DNA of 64,000 nt from Sphingobacterium cellulitidis (GTDB lineage Bacteria > Bacteroidota > Bacteroidia > Sphingobacteriales > Sphingobacteriaceae). Of the stretch, positions 53,381-61,431 are shown in pieces. Both the position numbers and the translations under genes were made by a program. The notes below the pieces were generated by a model, which worked only from the letters and a program-made list of their open reading frames with translations, had not been told where the DNA came from and did not search any database. Each line of letters begins with the position of its first letter. Within the stretch, counting starts at the first letter, position 1. The stretch lies in the NCBI GenBank assembly GCA_002245855.1, contig NOUX01000001.1, forward strand, positions 372,001 through 436,000, read 5' to 3'.

Positions 53381-54421
53381 ATGAGCAAGAACAATTTCCC
53401 AAAATTACACAATGCTACATGGCCAGGCATTGTAGGAAAAGGAGACCATGAGCCCATCATTTCATTGGATGAGTTATTGGAGAAAACAGCGAAGGCCGAA
53501 GTAAATGGAGTAAAATTCGATGGTGTTGACTTAGGATTATTTGATCCGCATGTTAAGTTAGATACCTCTGATGATCATATAAAATCTGTTGTAGATAAAA
53601 TTGGCGGCACCTACGGTTTGGCTATCGGCACCTTGGTAGCTCCTATTTGGCCACCTGATGGTGGATCAGCAATGGGTTCACAAACTGACCGTGACCGTTT
53701 TGTTGAAGTCGTAAGAAAAGCAGCGGAATTTGGGTATAAACTTCGTAAAGAAGGTATCAGAACAAATAATGTAATCCGCGTGGATTCAGCAAGCAGTGTA
53801 GAAGAATGGGCGAAAAACCCAACAGAGAACACGAAACTGATTGCCGATACTTTCCGTAGAGCTTGTGATGCTGCGGCTGAATATGGCGAGCGAATTGCTG
53901 CTGAAGGAGAAATCTGCTGGGGTGGTATGCAGAGTTGGAAAACGATGTTGGAGACTCTGGAAATGGTAGACCGTGATAATATGGGATTCCAAGCGGATAT
54001 GTCGCATACTTTCTTGTATCTATTGGGATATAATGCTCCGGAAGACCGCATATTGAAAGCAGATTTTCAGTGGGATGATCGTGAGGAATTAGAAAGAGGA
54101 TTGAAGTTTTTAACCTCGAAATTGCGTCCATGGACGATTGATTTCCATGTGGCACAAAATGATGGAACAGTATTCGGATCTGGTTCACACGATAAAACCG
54201 GAAGACATTGTTTGCCAACGGATCCAAATGGCAGATTGGATATTGCCAAAGATGCTGGATTCTGGATGAAAGATGAAAACGGGAATCCAACGAAAGCATT
54301 TGATCATATCTGTTGGGATGGCTGTATGTTCCCGAATGAGGTGATGCATAAACAGGAAACATGGGATTCAATATTGAAAACCTTGATTGAAGTTCGCGAT
54401 GTAAATGGCTGGTCGGCATAA
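53381..54421 (+). CDS. Sugar phosphate isomerase/epimerase-like TIM barrel
   Basis: This 346-residue protein of the xylose-isomerase-like TIM-barrel superfamily is started at ATG 53381 (SKNNFPKLHNATWPGIVG); the TTG at 53363 adds six residues only. Metal-binding acidic and His residues are seen in IAAEGEICWGGMQSW, MGFQADMSHTFLYL and WTIDFHVAQNDGTVFGSGSHDKTGRH. In 3-keto-glycoside gene sets such proteins are thought to isomerise or epimerise the released keto-sugar. It is tightly packed with the Gfo/Idh/MocA gene (18 nt). Confidence 0.82.
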   Translation: MSKNNFPKLHNATWPGIVGKGDHEPIISLDELLEKTAKAEVNGVKFDGVDLGLFDPHVKLDTSDDHIKSVVDKIGGTYGLAIGTLVAPIWPPDGGSAMGSQTDRDRFVEVVRKAAEFGYKLRKEGIRTNNVIRVDSASSVEEWAKNPTENTKLIADTFRRACDAAAEYGERIAAEGEICWGGMQSWKTMLETLEMVDRDNMGFQADMSHTFLYLLGYNAPEDRILKADFQWDDREELERGLKFLTSKLRPWTIDFHVAQNDGTVFGSGSHDKTGRHCLPTDPNGRLDIAKDAGFWMKDENGNPTKAFDHICWDGCMFPNEVMHKQETWDSILKTLIEVRDVNGWSA

Positions 54422-54439
54422 TTTTCTAAACAAAAAATC

Positions 54440-55600
54440 ATGAGCAAAAAAGAATTAAGAATAGGATTAATTGGATGTGGTTTTATGGGAAGAACACATT
54501 CGAATGGATATAAACGCGTACCTAATTTCTTCCCTAATTTGGAGTATCAACCTGTTTTAAAGGCGGTTTGTTCCCGCAGTGAAGACAAAGTGAAAGCTTT
54601 TGCTGAGCAATGGGGATATGAATCTTATGAAACGGATTGGAGGAAATTAATAGCAAGGGATGATATCGATGCTGTAGACATCTGTACCCCCAATAATATG
54701 CACATGGAGATCGCGATTGCGGCAGCAGCGGCAGGTAAGATGGTCTTATGTGAGAAACCCTTATCTCGAACTTTAGAGGAAGGTGAGAAAATGGTGGAAG
54801 CTGTGGAATCCAATAAGGTTAAAAATACGATATGGTACAACTATCGTCGTTTACCAGCTGTTACCTTGGCGAAGCAAATTGTGGATAGTGGTAAATTGGG
54901 TAAGATTTTCCATTATCGTAGTAACTTCTTGCAGGATTGGACCATCAATGAAAACCTTCCGCAAGGAGGTGCTGCATTCTGGAGAATGGATGCAGATGCT
55001 GCTGGTTCAGGAGTAACAGGCGATCTATTGGCTCACTGTATTGACTTGGCGATGTGGTTGAATGGAGGAATCAAGGATGTATCGGCAATGACAGAGATCT
55101 TTGTAAAGCAACGTATGCATGAAGAAACAGGCAAAATGGAAGATGTAAAAATTGATGATGCCTGTATTTTCCACTGCCACTTTGATAATCAATCATTAGG
55201 ATTATTCGAATCTACGCGCTATGCTCGTGGACATAAGGCCTTGTTCACTTTTGAAATCAATGGTGAGAAAGGTTCGTTGAAATGGGATCTTCATGACATG
55301 AATCGTTTGGAATATTTCAACAATGCCGATGATTCCATCGTCAGAGGATGGAGGTCTATTCACGTGACGGATGGTGACCAACCATATATGGATAAATGGT
55401 GGGTTCCTGGACTGTCATTAGGCTATGAACATTCCTTTGTTCATCAAGTAGCAGATTTTTTACAAAGCCTAGAAAAAGGTGAAGAATGTCACCCAACTTT
55501 TAGGGATGCCTTGGAGACTCAGAAGGTTTGTGAGGCAGTAATCAATTCTGCAAAAAACAGGAAATGGGAAGACACCCATGTGGAATGGAAAAACAAATAA
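54440..55600 (+). CDS. Gfo/Idh/MocA-family oxidoreductase (candidate glycoside 3-dehydrogenase)
   Basis: This 386-residue NAD(P)-dependent enzyme has a Rossmann domain ([17 protein letters not shown], residues 7-23), the conserved [15 protein letters not shown], and the substrate-domain helix with [31 protein letters not shown] (acid/base His near the end). There is no Tat or Sec signal, so it acts in the cytoplasm. Members of this family oxidise C3 of glycosides in the 3-keto-glycoside pathway, which fits the DUF1080 hydrolase encoded next, 17 nt downstream. Confidence 0.88.
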   Translation: MSKKELRIGLIGCGFMGRTHSNGYKRVPNFFPNLEYQPVLKAVCSRSEDKVKAFAEQWGYESYETDWRKLIARDDIDAVDICTPNNMHMEIAIAAAAAGKMVLCEKPLSRTLEEGEKMVEAVESNKVKNTIWYNYRRLPAVTLAKQIVDSGKLGKIFHYRSNFLQDWTINENLPQGGAAFWRMDADAAGSGVTGDLLAHCIDLAMWLNGGIKDVSAMTEIFVKQRMHEETGKMEDVKIDDACIFHCHFDNQSLGLFESTRYARGHKALFTFEINGEKGSLKWDLHDMNRLEYFNNADDSIVRGWRSIHVTDGDQPYMDKWWVPGLSLGYEHSFVHQVADFLQSLEKGEECHPTFRDALETQKVCEAVINSAKNRKWEDTHVEWKNK

Positions 55601-55617
55601 TCACTAGAAAATCCATC

Positions 55618-56415
55618 ATGAAAAAAATATTCAAATTCAGTTGTATTTGCTTAACTGCTACGGTTTTACTGAGCTCCTGCAATGGAAATACGGCAGAGAA
55701 AAACAATGCGACTGACAGCACTTCCACAGAAAATACGATGAGTGAGCAGGGCTATATCGCCATGTTCGAACCGAACTCATTATCCGGATGGGAAGGTGAC
55801 AGCACCTATTGGAAAATGGAAAATGGTGTTCTTTCTGGCGAGATCCGCGAAGACCAAGAACCATTGAAAAACAATACATTTTTGATCTGGAACGGAGGTG
55901 ATGTAGGCGACTTTTCGTTGAAAACTAAATTTAAAATTTCCGAAAATGGAAATAGTGGTGTAAATTACAGAAGCGATCGCTTTACGGAGCTGCCGAATGC
56001 CCTTAGGGGTTATCAGGCGGATATTGACGGTAAAAACAATTATACCGGTCAAAACTACGAAGAGCGCAAGCGTACAACCTTAGCTTATCGCGGTCAACGA
56101 ACGGAGATCTTAAATCCTGCTGACGGAGTAAAAGGCGAATCAAAAGGCAATGCCTGGACGAATATGAAGGTCCTTGATTCTGTTGCTACTCCAGAGGAAT
56201 TGAAGACCATCGTTAAACCGAATGATTGGAATGACCTTGAAATCGTTGCTGAAGGCAATAAACTAACCCATTACGTAAACGGAAAGATCATCGCCGAGGT
56301 AATTGATAATGATCCTGAAAACCGCAAGGATAAAGGATTGATTGGAGTTCAGGTGCATGTAGGACCTCCAATGAAAGTGGAGTATAAAGACATGCAGATT
56401 AAAATATTAAAATAA
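55618..56415 (+). CDS. DUF1080 3-keto-glycoside hydrolase lipoprotein
   Basis: This 265-residue lipoprotein from ATG 55618 has its lipobox in TVLLSSCNGNTAEK; the longer frame from 55564 overlaps the preceding gene and hides the signal. The DUF1080 concanavalin-like jelly roll has ALFEPNSLSGWEGDS-like opening residues (here AMFEPN), FLIWNGGDVGDFSLKTKFKI, NSGVNYRSDRF and GYQADIDGKNNYTGQNYEE. DUF1080 proteins cleave 3-keto-glycosides by elimination. It is periplasmic or surface-exposed. It is followed by eboA after 18 nt. Confidence 0.87.
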   Translation: MKKIFKFSCICLTATVLLSSCNGNTAEKNNATDSTSTENTMSEQGYIAMFEPNSLSGWEGDSTYWKMENGVLSGEIREDQEPLKNNTFLIWNGGDVGDFSLKTKFKISENGNSGVNYRSDRFTELPNALRGYQADIDGKNNYTGQNYEERKRTTLAYRGQRTEILNPADGVKGESKGNAWTNMKVLDSVATPEELKTIVKPNDWNDLEIVAEGNKLTHYVNGKIIAEVIDNDPENRKDKGLIGVQVHVGPPMKVEYKDMQIKILK

Positions 56416-56433
56416 TAAAATCTAATACGCAAT

Positions 56434-57156
56434 ATGGAATGGAGAGAACAAGTGAGAAATACCTTATTCGAACTGCTAACCGCAGAAGAGAAGAGCTATT
56501 TGGAGGAATGTGAACAAAATATTGCGGATAATTATTCTACAAGTTTCGTCAGAATATTTTCCTCATTAAGCAGGAAATTAAATACTAGCAAGGAAAAATT
56601 AGTAAGTATGGTCCAAGAGGAAAGCAATCCCTTGATTGTTGATAATTGGACCGTACTTAGACTTGCAAGGGTTTATCTATTGGGCTTGATTGAAGACCAA
56701 CAAGAACCCTACTTTACCTTTATTGAGAAGCTATTCAATTATGCGGATATGCAAGAGCTCGAGGCGCTCTATTCGGCATTGAATATTTATCAATTCCCAA
56801 GAATTTGGATTGAACGTTGCCAGGAAGGCATACGTAATAATATCGGCCCGGTTCAGGGAGCCATCATGGAACAGAATAAGTTTCCGGCGACCTATTTGAG
56901 CGAAGAGGCTTGGAACCAATTAGTTTTAAAAAGCTTTTTTACAGGCAAAGAGATTAAGAAGATTTATGGTCTTTACGAAAGGAACAATGTAAATCTTGCG
57001 AACTCCATTGTCGATTACATATATGAACGCGATTCTGCCAAGCGAGAGATTCACCCCATGTTGTGGGAATTGGCGAAGGATCATTTACCTCCACGCGCTG
57101 AAGAAATCTTCAAACAGCAAAGCACTATACGCCCAGAATTATTAGAGAAAAATTAA
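56434..57156 (+). CDS. eboA: EboA family protein, first gene of the ebo cluster
   Basis: This 240-residue all-helical soluble protein has no known catalytic motif. The identification rests on the ordered partners that follow (TatD-, UbiA-, dehydroquinate-synthase-, isomerase- and phosphodiesterase-like), which is the diagnostic ebo order, and on the EboA-type helices (EDMQELEALYSALN-like ADMQELEALYSALNIYQFP, then ELAKDHLPPRAEEIF at the end). ebo clusters occur in Bacteroidota, cyanobacteria and eustigmatophyte plastids. In Nostoc punctiforme they are needed to get a scytonemin precursor to the periplasm. The role of EboA itself is unknown. Confidence 0.85.
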   Translation: MEWREQVRNTLFELLTAEEKSYLEECEQNIADNYSTSFVRIFSSLSRKLNTSKEKLVSMVQEESNPLIVDNWTVLRLARVYLLGLIEDQQEPYFTFIEKLFNYADMQELEALYSALNIYQFPRIWIERCQEGIRNNIGPVQGAIMEQNKFPATYLSEEAWNQLVLKSFFTGKEIKKIYGLYERNNVNLANSIVDYIYERDSAKREIHPMLWELAKDHLPPRAEEIFKQQSTIRPELLEKN

Positions 57157-57169
57157 AAAACAGTCAGTA

Positions 57170-58150
57170 ATGTGTACAGAATTAAATAGAGACCTGGCGA
57201 GCATGGGTAGACCAATGCCGTTAGACTTTGAATTAATTAAAGGGATGAAATTCGTGGATCCGCATATTCATATGGTTTCCCGAACGACGGATGATTACCA
57301 AGCACTGTTTGATGCAGGGGTTTTGTTATTAATTGAACCTGCATTTTGGGTTGGTCAACCTAGAACAGGTATCGATACGTTTAAGGATTATTATAGTAGT
57401 CTTATCGGTTGGGAAAGATTTAGAGCTTCACAATTCGGAATTAGACACTTCTGCACGATTGGATTAAACTCCAGGGAGGCAAACAATGAAGCATTAGCTG
57501 AACAAGTGATGGAGTTATTGCCTCACTTTATCTATAAAGAAGGGGTTCTAGGGATTGGAGAGATTGGTTTTGATGATCAGACCCCCGCTGAAGAAAAATA
57601 CTACAGAGCACAATTGGAACTGGCTAAAGAAGCTTCAGTTCCGGTTCAAGTGCATACCCCCCACCGTGATAAAACCCGAGGAACAACACGCAGCATGGAT
57701 ATCGCCATCGAACATGGACTGGATCCTCAAACGGTGATCATTGACCACAATTCTGAGGAAACCGTCAAGGAAGTTTTAGATCGTGGATTCTATGCCGGAT
57801 TTACCATTTATCCATTTACCAAAATGGGGAATGAACGTATGGTTGAAATCGTGAAACAATATGGTTCAGAGCGTATCATGGTAAATTCCGCTGCGGATTG
57901 GGGAATCAGTGATCCATTGGCAGTGCCTAAAACCGCAGCCTTAATGGTTCAACATGGTATTTCACGGGAGGATATTGAAAAAGTAACCTATCAGAATGCA
58001 TTGGATGCATTTCAAGTAAGTAAACATCTGGATTTAAACAGCTTGGATAGGACTTTCATTGCAGACCCGAACGAGAAGTTTGAAGGGAATACCATTTTAC
58101 GTGGTGGTCAACAGCCTAGGTTAAACAAGGATTCTATTATTATTTCTTAA
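57170..58150 (+). CDS. eboB: EboB, TatD-family metal-dependent hydrolase
   Basis: This 326-residue TIM-barrel amidohydrolase has a full TatD-type metal set: HIH in FVDPHIHMVSR, Glu in GIGEIGFDD, His in PVQVHTPHRD, His in VIIDHNSEETV and Asp in NSAADWGISDP. It is longer than TatD DNase (about 260) and has an extra N-terminal segment and C-terminal tail. It should hydrolyse an ester, amide or phosphoester in the cytoplasm; a DNA substrate is unlikely in this setting. It starts 13 nt after eboA. Confidence 0.88.
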   Translation: MCTELNRDLASMGRPMPLDFELIKGMKFVDPHIHMVSRTTDDYQALFDAGVLLLIEPAFWVGQPRTGIDTFKDYYSSLIGWERFRASQFGIRHFCTIGLNSREANNEALAEQVMELLPHFIYKEGVLGIGEIGFDDQTPAEEKYYRAQLELAKEASVPVQVHTPHRDKTRGTTRSMDIAIEHGLDPQTVIIDHNSEETVKEVLDRGFYAGFTIYPFTKMGNERMVEIVKQYGSERIMVNSAADWGISDPLAVPKTAALMVQHGISREDIEKVTYQNALDAFQVSKHLDLNSLDRTFIADPNEKFEGNTILRGGQQPRLNKDSIIIS

Positions 58151-58162
58151 TTACCAGGGCGT

Positions 58163-59035
58163 ATGTTGAAACCATGGATCCAAATAATCCGGCCGTCCAA
58201 TGTTTTAACAGCCATTTCCGATGTCCTTGCGGGCGTCGCCATTGCCTGTTTGTTTTTACATCATGATTTACCTGAGGTAAATAATCTGATTTTGATTACC
58301 ATTTCGAGTATGCTATTGTATACTGGCGGAATAGTATTCAATGATGTGTTTGATGCAGCGTTGGATCAGGTGGAAAGGCCTGAGCGACCGATTCCTTCTG
58401 GAAGAATCAAAAAGTCTTCTGCCGCTATACTGGGGGCTGTTGCCTTTGCGATCGGCTGTGCATTAGCCTTTCTGGTCAATGTTTCGGCATTCAGCATTTC
58501 CCTTGCCATCGTCCTGATGTGTTTGCTCTACAATGGTAAAGCAAAACATCATTTTATCGCTGGTCCTATCGTCATGGGAACCTGTCGTGGACTAAACTTA
58601 TTATTGGGAATGGCCTTATTACCTGCTTCATTGGAGTACTGGTATATCGCAATTGTTCCTATTATTTATATTGCATCAGTAACAAATATTAGTCGTGGAG
58701 AGGTTTACGGGAATAATAAAACCGCTATGTTGGTTTCTATAGGTTTATATGCCATGGTTATTCTAACCTTACTCTATTTTACATTTGTCAGCAGGAATTA
58801 TTTAGCTATAATTTTCATTCTGTTTTTCACTTTAATGATCGCGCGTCCATTGTTCAAGGCTTTAAAGTCTTTGGACCCCATGGATGTTCGAAAGGCTGTG
58901 AAATTCGGTGTATTAGCGCTCATATTGATGAATGCCAGCTGGATTGCCATATCGGGATTTTGGATATTGGCTCTAGCAGTTTGTGCCATTCTCCCAATTT
59001 CAATTTTCTTAGCTAAAAAATTTGCCGTAACCTAA
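58163..59035 (+). CDS. eboC: EboC, UbiA-like prenyltransferase family membrane protein
   Basis: This 290-residue inner-membrane protein has about eight to nine helices. The first Asp-rich motif is intact: NDVFDAALDQVERPERPIPSG (N-D-x2-D-x3-D). The second Asp-rich loop expected of UbiA enzymes is not evident: the corresponding loop reads TNISRGEVYGNN. UbiA enzymes transfer a prenyl group to an acceptor at the membrane face. Whether EboC keeps this reaction, with one changed site, is open. It sits 12 nt after eboB and 12 nt before eboD. Confidence 0.88.
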   Translation: MLKPWIQIIRPSNVLTAISDVLAGVAIACLFLHHDLPEVNNLILITISSMLLYTGGIVFNDVFDAALDQVERPERPIPSGRIKKSSAAILGAVAFAIGCALAFLVNVSAFSISLAIVLMCLLYNGKAKHHFIAGPIVMGTCRGLNLLLGMALLPASLEYWYIAIVPIIYIASVTNISRGEVYGNNKTAMLVSIGLYAMVILTLLYFTFVSRNYLAIIFILFFTLMIARPLFKALKSLDPMDVRKAVKFGVLALILMNASWIAISGFWILALAVCAILPISIFLAKKFAVT

Positions 59036-59047
59036 ACCCAAAGTCAC

Positions 59048-60229
59048 ATGGAACGTGTATTAGAACAAAAATTCACTATTGAATATCAATATAATATCTT
59101 TTTTACTAAAGGGCTTTTCTCCTTGGGGAATAACCTTTTTAAAGATTTCCTTGCCAAACATAGTAACCCTGGTTTTAAACAAAAGATTCTTTTTGTCATC
59201 GATGCAGGATTTATGGATAAACATCCAAATCTTGCTGAACAAATTCATAATTATTTTATGGAGTCTGAGGACTTTATTCTATCCAGTGAACCATTGGTTA
59301 TTCCTGGTGGTGAAATCTGTAAGAACGATAGCAATTGCTTGGACTCTATCATTCAGGCTGTGGATCAATATGGTATTGACAGACATTCCTACATTGTAGG
59401 AATCGGTGGTGGAGCAATATTAGATCTTGTTGGCTATGCTGCTGCGATATCCCACCGCGGAATTAAACATATCCGGATTCCCACTACGGTACTATCACAG
59501 AATGATTCGGGCGTTGGGGTTAAGAATTCGGTGAATTATAAAGGGAAAAAGAACTTTTTAGGAACCTTTACACCTGCTAAAGCGGTCTTCAATGACTATG
59601 AATTCCTGCAAACGCTGGATGAGCGTTCTTGGATAGCGGGTGTTTCAGAAGCTATAAAAGTAGCTTTAATTAAGGATCTGAGTTTTTATGAATGGATTGA
59701 AAACAATGCCGCGATGATTAAAGAGCGAAACTCCGCAGAAATGGAGGATTTAATCTATCGCTGTGCTGATAAGCATCTGGAGCATATCCGTAATGGTGAT
59801 CCATTTGAATTAGGGTCTTCAAGACCATTGGATTTTGGACATTGGAGTGCACATAAGCTTGAGCAGATGACTGACTTCCAGGTTCTGCACGGTGAGGCGG
59901 TATCAATTGGAATTGCCATTGATGTCCTTTACTCCTACTTAATTGGTAATATTTCTGAAAAGGAAGCTATACGAGTAGTTAATCTACTTACCAATTTAGG
60001 CCTGCCGATTTATCATCCTATATTGGATTCTGAGGAAGCTAGGTTTATTTTATTATCTGGTTTATTGGACTTCCAAGAACATCTTGGAGGTAAATTAACA
60101 GTTGTATTATTGGAAAAATTAGGCAAAGGCAAAGATTATCATCATTTGGATTATGATTTAATTATTCAAGCGATTGATTTCTTAAAGAACTTCTGTCAAA
60201 ATCAAAATCCTGTTTATGAAGCTAGCTAA
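59048..60229 (+). CDS. eboD: EboD, sugar phosphate cyclase (3-dehydroquinate synthase-like)
   Basis: This 393-residue protein of the dehydroquinate synthase/sugar phosphate cyclase fold binds NAD at GIGGGAILDLVGYAAA. Substrate and metal residues are visible: IPTTVLSQNDSGVGVKNSVN, KNFLGTFTPAKAVF, GVSEAIKVALIKD (Glu ligand), FGHWSAHKLE and LHGEAVSIG (His ligands). All zinc ligands appear kept, so it is probably an active cyclase forming a carbocyclic product from a sugar phosphate. It is too divergent and in the wrong context to be the shikimate-pathway AroB. Its 3' end overlaps eboE by 14 nt. Confidence 0.88.
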   Translation: MERVLEQKFTIEYQYNIFFTKGLFSLGNNLFKDFLAKHSNPGFKQKILFVIDAGFMDKHPNLAEQIHNYFMESEDFILSSEPLVIPGGEICKNDSNCLDSIIQAVDQYGIDRHSYIVGIGGGAILDLVGYAAAISHRGIKHIRIPTTVLSQNDSGVGVKNSVNYKGKKNFLGTFTPAKAVFNDYEFLQTLDERSWIAGVSEAIKVALIKDLSFYEWIENNAAMIKERNSAEMEDLIYRCADKHLEHIRNGDPFELGSSRPLDFGHWSAHKLEQMTDFQVLHGEAVSIGIAIDVLYSYLIGNISEKEAIRVVNLLTNLGLPIYHPILDSEEARFILLSGLLDFQEHLGGKLTVVLLEKLGKGKDYHHLDYDLIIQAIDFLKNFCQNQNPVYEAS

Positions 60230-61430
60230 TTCTCATCTATCTTATTGTAGTAATATTCACCCGGGAGAGTCGTGGAAAGATCATTTCCATGAATTAAAAA
60301 CAAATCTTCCTAAAATAAAGGCAGCAGTTTCTCCAGATCAAGATTTCGGATTAGGCTTGCGACTATCTGCGCAAGCAGCTAAGGAATTGAATCATCCTGA
60401 GGAGATGAAAGAATTCCAAAATTGGCTGTCTGACAATAATATCTACGTTTTTACGATGAATGGATTTCCGTATGGAGACTTTCACCTTAAAGAGGTAAAA
60501 GATCAGGTGCATGCGCCGGATTGGACTACCAAAGAACGTTTTGAATATACCAAAGAACTATTTGACATATTGAGCCAACTATTGGATGAAAGGCAGGAAG
60601 GTGGAATTTCAACCTCTCCACTGTCCTATCGTTTTTGGCATGAACAAAATAGTGCTGAATGGCAAAGGAAAAGGGATATATGCACTAGGCATATTCTTCA
60701 AATCGCAGAGTATCTTTATCAAAAAGAGGTCTCTACGACCCGATATATGCATCTTGATATCGAACCGGAACCAGATGGTATGCTGGAAGATTCCCAAGAA
60801 TTTATTTCTTGGTACCAGCAAGAATTGATACCTATGGCAATCGGCTTTTTCAAGGAAAAATATAAACTGGATTCGGAACAAGCTACTGCTATCATAAACC
60901 GATACATTTGTATCTGTTATGACGTCTGTCATTTTGCCTTAGAATACGAGAATCATCAGGAATGCATGAAACAGTTAAAGGACCTGAATATTAAGATTGG
61001 TAAGTTTCAAGTTAGTTCTGCATTGAAAGTTAAACTTTCTGAGCATCCTGATGAGCGTGAGAAACAGAAAGCCAAATTGAAAGAATTTAATGAGCCGATT
61101 TATCTACATCAGGTAATTGCCAAGGATAATGAAGGTAATTTAATTAAGTATAAGGATCTTCCGGAGGCATTGAACGATTCCAATGATTTGAATCATGTGG
61201 AGTGGAGAAGCCACTTTCATGTTCCGATATTTTTGGAGAGTTATGGAGAGTTGGATTCTACCCAAAAGGATATTTTAGAAGTTATAGAATTACATAAGGC
61301 GGAACCAAGAACTAATCACATCGAGGTTGAAACCTATACATGGGGTGTTTTACCTAAATCATTGCAAGCACCGATTGAGGAATCTATTGCGAGGGAACTA
61401 AATTGGTTATTGGATAAAATAAGGAGTTAA
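60216..61430 (+). CDS. eboE: EboE, xylose-isomerase-like TIM-barrel metabolite protein
   Basis: This 404-residue protein is related to AP endonuclease 2/xylose isomerase-like barrels. Likely metal ligands lie in YMHLDIEPEPDGML (Asp/Glu), CYDVCHFALEYENHQE (Asp/His) and WRSHFHVPIFLE (His). It overlaps the eboD 3' end by 14 nt, which implies coupled translation, and has no signal peptide. In ebo clusters this protein is annotated as a metabolite-traffic component, but the reaction is undefined. Its last codons carry the Shine-Dalgarno-like AAGGAG used for eboF. Confidence 0.87.
   Translation: MKLANSHLSYCSNIHPGESWKDHFHELKTNLPKIKAAVSPDQDFGLGLRLSAQAAKELNHPEEMKEFQNWLSDNNIYVFTMNGFPYGDFHLKEVKDQVHAPDWTTKERFEYTKELFDILSQLLDERQEGGISTSPLSYRFWHEQNSAEWQRKRDICTRHILQIAEYLYQKEVSTTRYMHLDIEPEPDGMLEDSQEFISWYQQELIPMAIGFFKEKYKLDSEQATAIINRYICICYDVCHFALEYENHQECMKQLKDLNIKIGKFQVSSALKVKLSEHPDEREKQKAKLKEFNEPIYLHQVIAKDNEGNLIKYKDLPEALNDSNDLNHVEWRSHFHVPIFLESYGELDSTQKDILEVIELHKAEPRTNHIEVETYTWGVLPKSLQAPIEESIARELNWLLDKIRS
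61421..61426 (+). promoter_or_regulatory. Strong Shine-Dalgarno sequence for eboF
   Basis: AAGGAG ends 5 nt before the eboF ATG, inside the eboE stop region. Such a clear SD is unusual next to the AT-rich start regions elsewhere in this window. Confidence 0.6.
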
Positions 61431-61431
61431 A

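Noticed and set aside
53757..54419. Long open frame (220 codons) antisense to the TIM-barrel isomerase gene
   Set aside because: The sense frame encodes a clear conserved enzyme; the antisense product is His/Ser/Pro-rich low-complexity text with no family features.
57170..58150. Annotation as TatD DNase
   Set aside because: The metal ligands match TatD-type hydrolases, but the gene is embedded in an ebo cluster, is longer than TatD, and nothing indicates a nucleic acid substrate.
59048..60229. Annotation as shikimate-pathway aroB
   Set aside because: The fold and ligands agree, but the substrate loop differs (DSGVGVKNSVN) and the neighbours are ebo genes, so a different sugar phosphate cyclase is more likely.
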